Shown in pieces: positions 63,208-64,000 of a DNA stretch of 64,000 bases. Source of the DNA: Lactiplantibacillus mudanjiangensis (GTDB lineage: Bacteria; Bacillota; Bacilli; Lactobacillales; Lactobacillaceae); the NCBI RefSeq assembly GCF_005405385.1, contig NZ_BJDY01000001.1:102411-166410 (forward strand), read 5' to 3'. The notes beneath the pieces are model-generated. The model saw nothing but the letters and a program-made list of their open reading frames with translations. It searched no databases and was not told the DNA's origin. The stretch's first letter is position 1, and each line of letters begins with the position of its first letter. Both the position numbers and the translations under genes were made by a program.

Positions 63208-64000
63208 ATGAACCATTATGATGGCCCGGCTTTTTTCCGGAAATATACACGACCAATAAAAAAGAATCCTGCGTCAGCGGCCAGTCAATCAGCTAGTGCG
63301 ACCGCACGACCAGCTAGTCAAGTACACCAAAGTGCTGTTTCGGCAGCGCCGTCAATCAAACGGTCGGCACCAGTCAGTTCGGCGCCGATTAAGAAACCTT
63401 TTGATGGGGTGACCCATGGCGTGTTTCGCCCGTCACAAGTACCGTCACAGTTATCGAGTGCGCGGCAAGGGTTTCAAGCGACATTAGAGACGGATCACAC
63501 GGATTATTTAACGATTTCGACGTTATTGCATAAACCAACTGACAGTTATCACTTGTTGGCAACCTCACGGGATGCTGATTTGCCATTAGTTGATTTACAA
63601 ATGTTATCGACTAAAACAATCTCGGCAGTTCCAACAAGTACAGTAGCGGCTTCCCAAGTGGCAACCTCAGTTGTCTCTGAGGCGCCGAGTGTTGCTTCGG
63701 CTGCCGCTGACTCAATGGCTACTAGTGCGGTTGACTCAGTACCCGTGGCTAGTTTGGCAGTCGCTGAACCGGCACCAACCGTGGTATTTGAACCAACGGA
63801 TACGACGTTAGCTGCTTCGGCTGCGGCACATTTGGCGGCAATTGCTGAAACTGAGCCGGCTACTGAATCAATGACTGAACCGGAATCATTGCCTACTGAC
63901 GAACCAGAACTGACCGACGATCGCAGGTCTCCTGCCGAATCGGCGGCCAGTGAAGCCAGTGAAGCCAGTGAAGCCAGTGAAGCCAGTGAAGCCAGTGAAG
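63208..64000 (+). CDS. SftA/FtsK-type DNA translocase, N-terminal part (runs off the window)
   Basis: The frame opens MNHYDGPAFFRKYTRP, the start typical of SftA (YtpS), and stays open to the window end (264 codons). No membrane span appears, fitting the soluble SftA type rather than SpoIIIE/FtsK with N-terminal helices. PFDGVTHGVFRPSQVPS (about 84-100) is a conserved motif of the family. From about 135 the sequence becomes a low-complexity Ala/Ser/Glu/Thr linker ending in EAS repeats. The motor and gamma domains would lie beyond the edge. AGGATGA precedes the ATG. Confidence 0.8.
   Translation, partial: MNHYDGPAFFRKYTRPIKKNPASAASQSASATARPASQVHQSAVSAAPSIKRSAPVSSAPIKKPFDGVTHGVFRPSQVPSQLSSARQGFQATLETDHTDYLTISTLLHKPTDSYHLLATSRDADLPLVDLQMLSTKTISAVPTSTVAASQVATSVVSEAPSVASAAADSMATSAVDSVPVASLAVAEPAPTVVFEPTDTTLAASAAAHLAAIAETEPATESMTEPESLPTDEPELTDDRRSPAESAASEASEASEASEASEASE
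63952..64000 (+). repeat. Tandem 9-base repeat in the translocase linker
   Basis: GAAGCCAGT (Glu-Ala-Ser) is repeated five times in perfect register and a sixth copy begins at 63997. The array runs out of the window, so its full length is unknown. It keeps the reading frame. Confidence 0.92.

Noticed and set aside
63952..64000. Short tandem repeat as a CRISPR array or phase-variation slip
   Set aside because: The 9-base units have no spacers and stay in frame inside an open translocase gene, so they encode an EAS linker.

Overview
The window reads as chromosome of a low-to-medium GC lactic acid bacterium, closest in gene content and style to Lactiplantibacillus (the L. plantarum group). The evidence is Lactobacillaceae-type T-boxes in front of metE and argS, the ecsA/ecsB, hit and prsA neighbourhood, the ylbF-yhaO-yhaN-yhaM cluster, trmB, a ytpR/sftA pair, an agr-type orphan two-component system, and rhamnosidase and beta-glucoside genes typical of plant-associated lactobacilli. 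Species is not resolved here.

Layout. 1-3200: small secreted, lipoprotein and membrane genes, GtrA and a UPF0344 protein. 3265-7790: methionine synthesis on the minus strand (bifunctional homocysteine methyltransferase/MTHFR and metE) behind a Met T-box. 7999-12100: amidase, MATE pump, small KOW-like protein, tRNA-Gly(CCC) and ElaA-type acetyltransferase. 12150-14067: T-box and argS. 14219-23022: accessory stretch with a membrane-protein gene broken by an in-frame TGA, a YesMN-type two-component system divergent from a surface FMN/FAD reductase, a MazEF-type toxin-antitoxin pair, a DUF606 transporter, and a toxin remnant followed by two copies of a probable immunity gene. 23213-36673: sugar island with ROK kinase, GH1 phospho-beta-glucosidase and MFS porter; ABC exporter; AraC regulator; GH78 alpha-L-rhamnosidase, MFS porter and esterase. 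37289-44625: two paralogous MFS pumps with structured leaders, a 32-aa hydrophobic peptide gene, MocR/LysE/aminotransferase and ArgR. 45201-63174: mostly conserved core genes (PBP2A, YlbF, YhaO/N/M, PrsA, YtxH-like, HIT, EcsAB, phosphotransferase, TrmB, agr-type sensor and regulator, YtpR). The start of an SftA-type DNA translocase runs off the right edge.

The most striking feature is a non-coding intergenic element present in about nine full, partial or internally deleted copies. Two intact copies (36678-37223 and 59381-59924) are 546 and 544 bp long. Both have 17-bp terminal inverted repeats beginning CTAAAGGTTGAAAG and are flanked by different 7-bp direct repeats (TAGTTGT and TAAATGA). This is the signature of a non-autonomous, MITE-like transposable element rich in internal hairpins; no transposase lies in it or elsewhere in the window.

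Working together: the sugar island looks suited to plant glycosides. GH78 would release rhamnose, and a ROK kinase plus GH1 phospho-glycosidase beside an MFS porter suggests import of free beta-glucosides followed by cytosolic phosphorylation, bypassing a PTS. Two overlapping cre-like palindromes in front of the rhamnosidase suggest catabolite repression. Start codons were chosen by Shine-Dalgarno placement, so several genes begin a few codons inside the longest open frame. Families are named from visible motifs and general knowledge; no database was searched.
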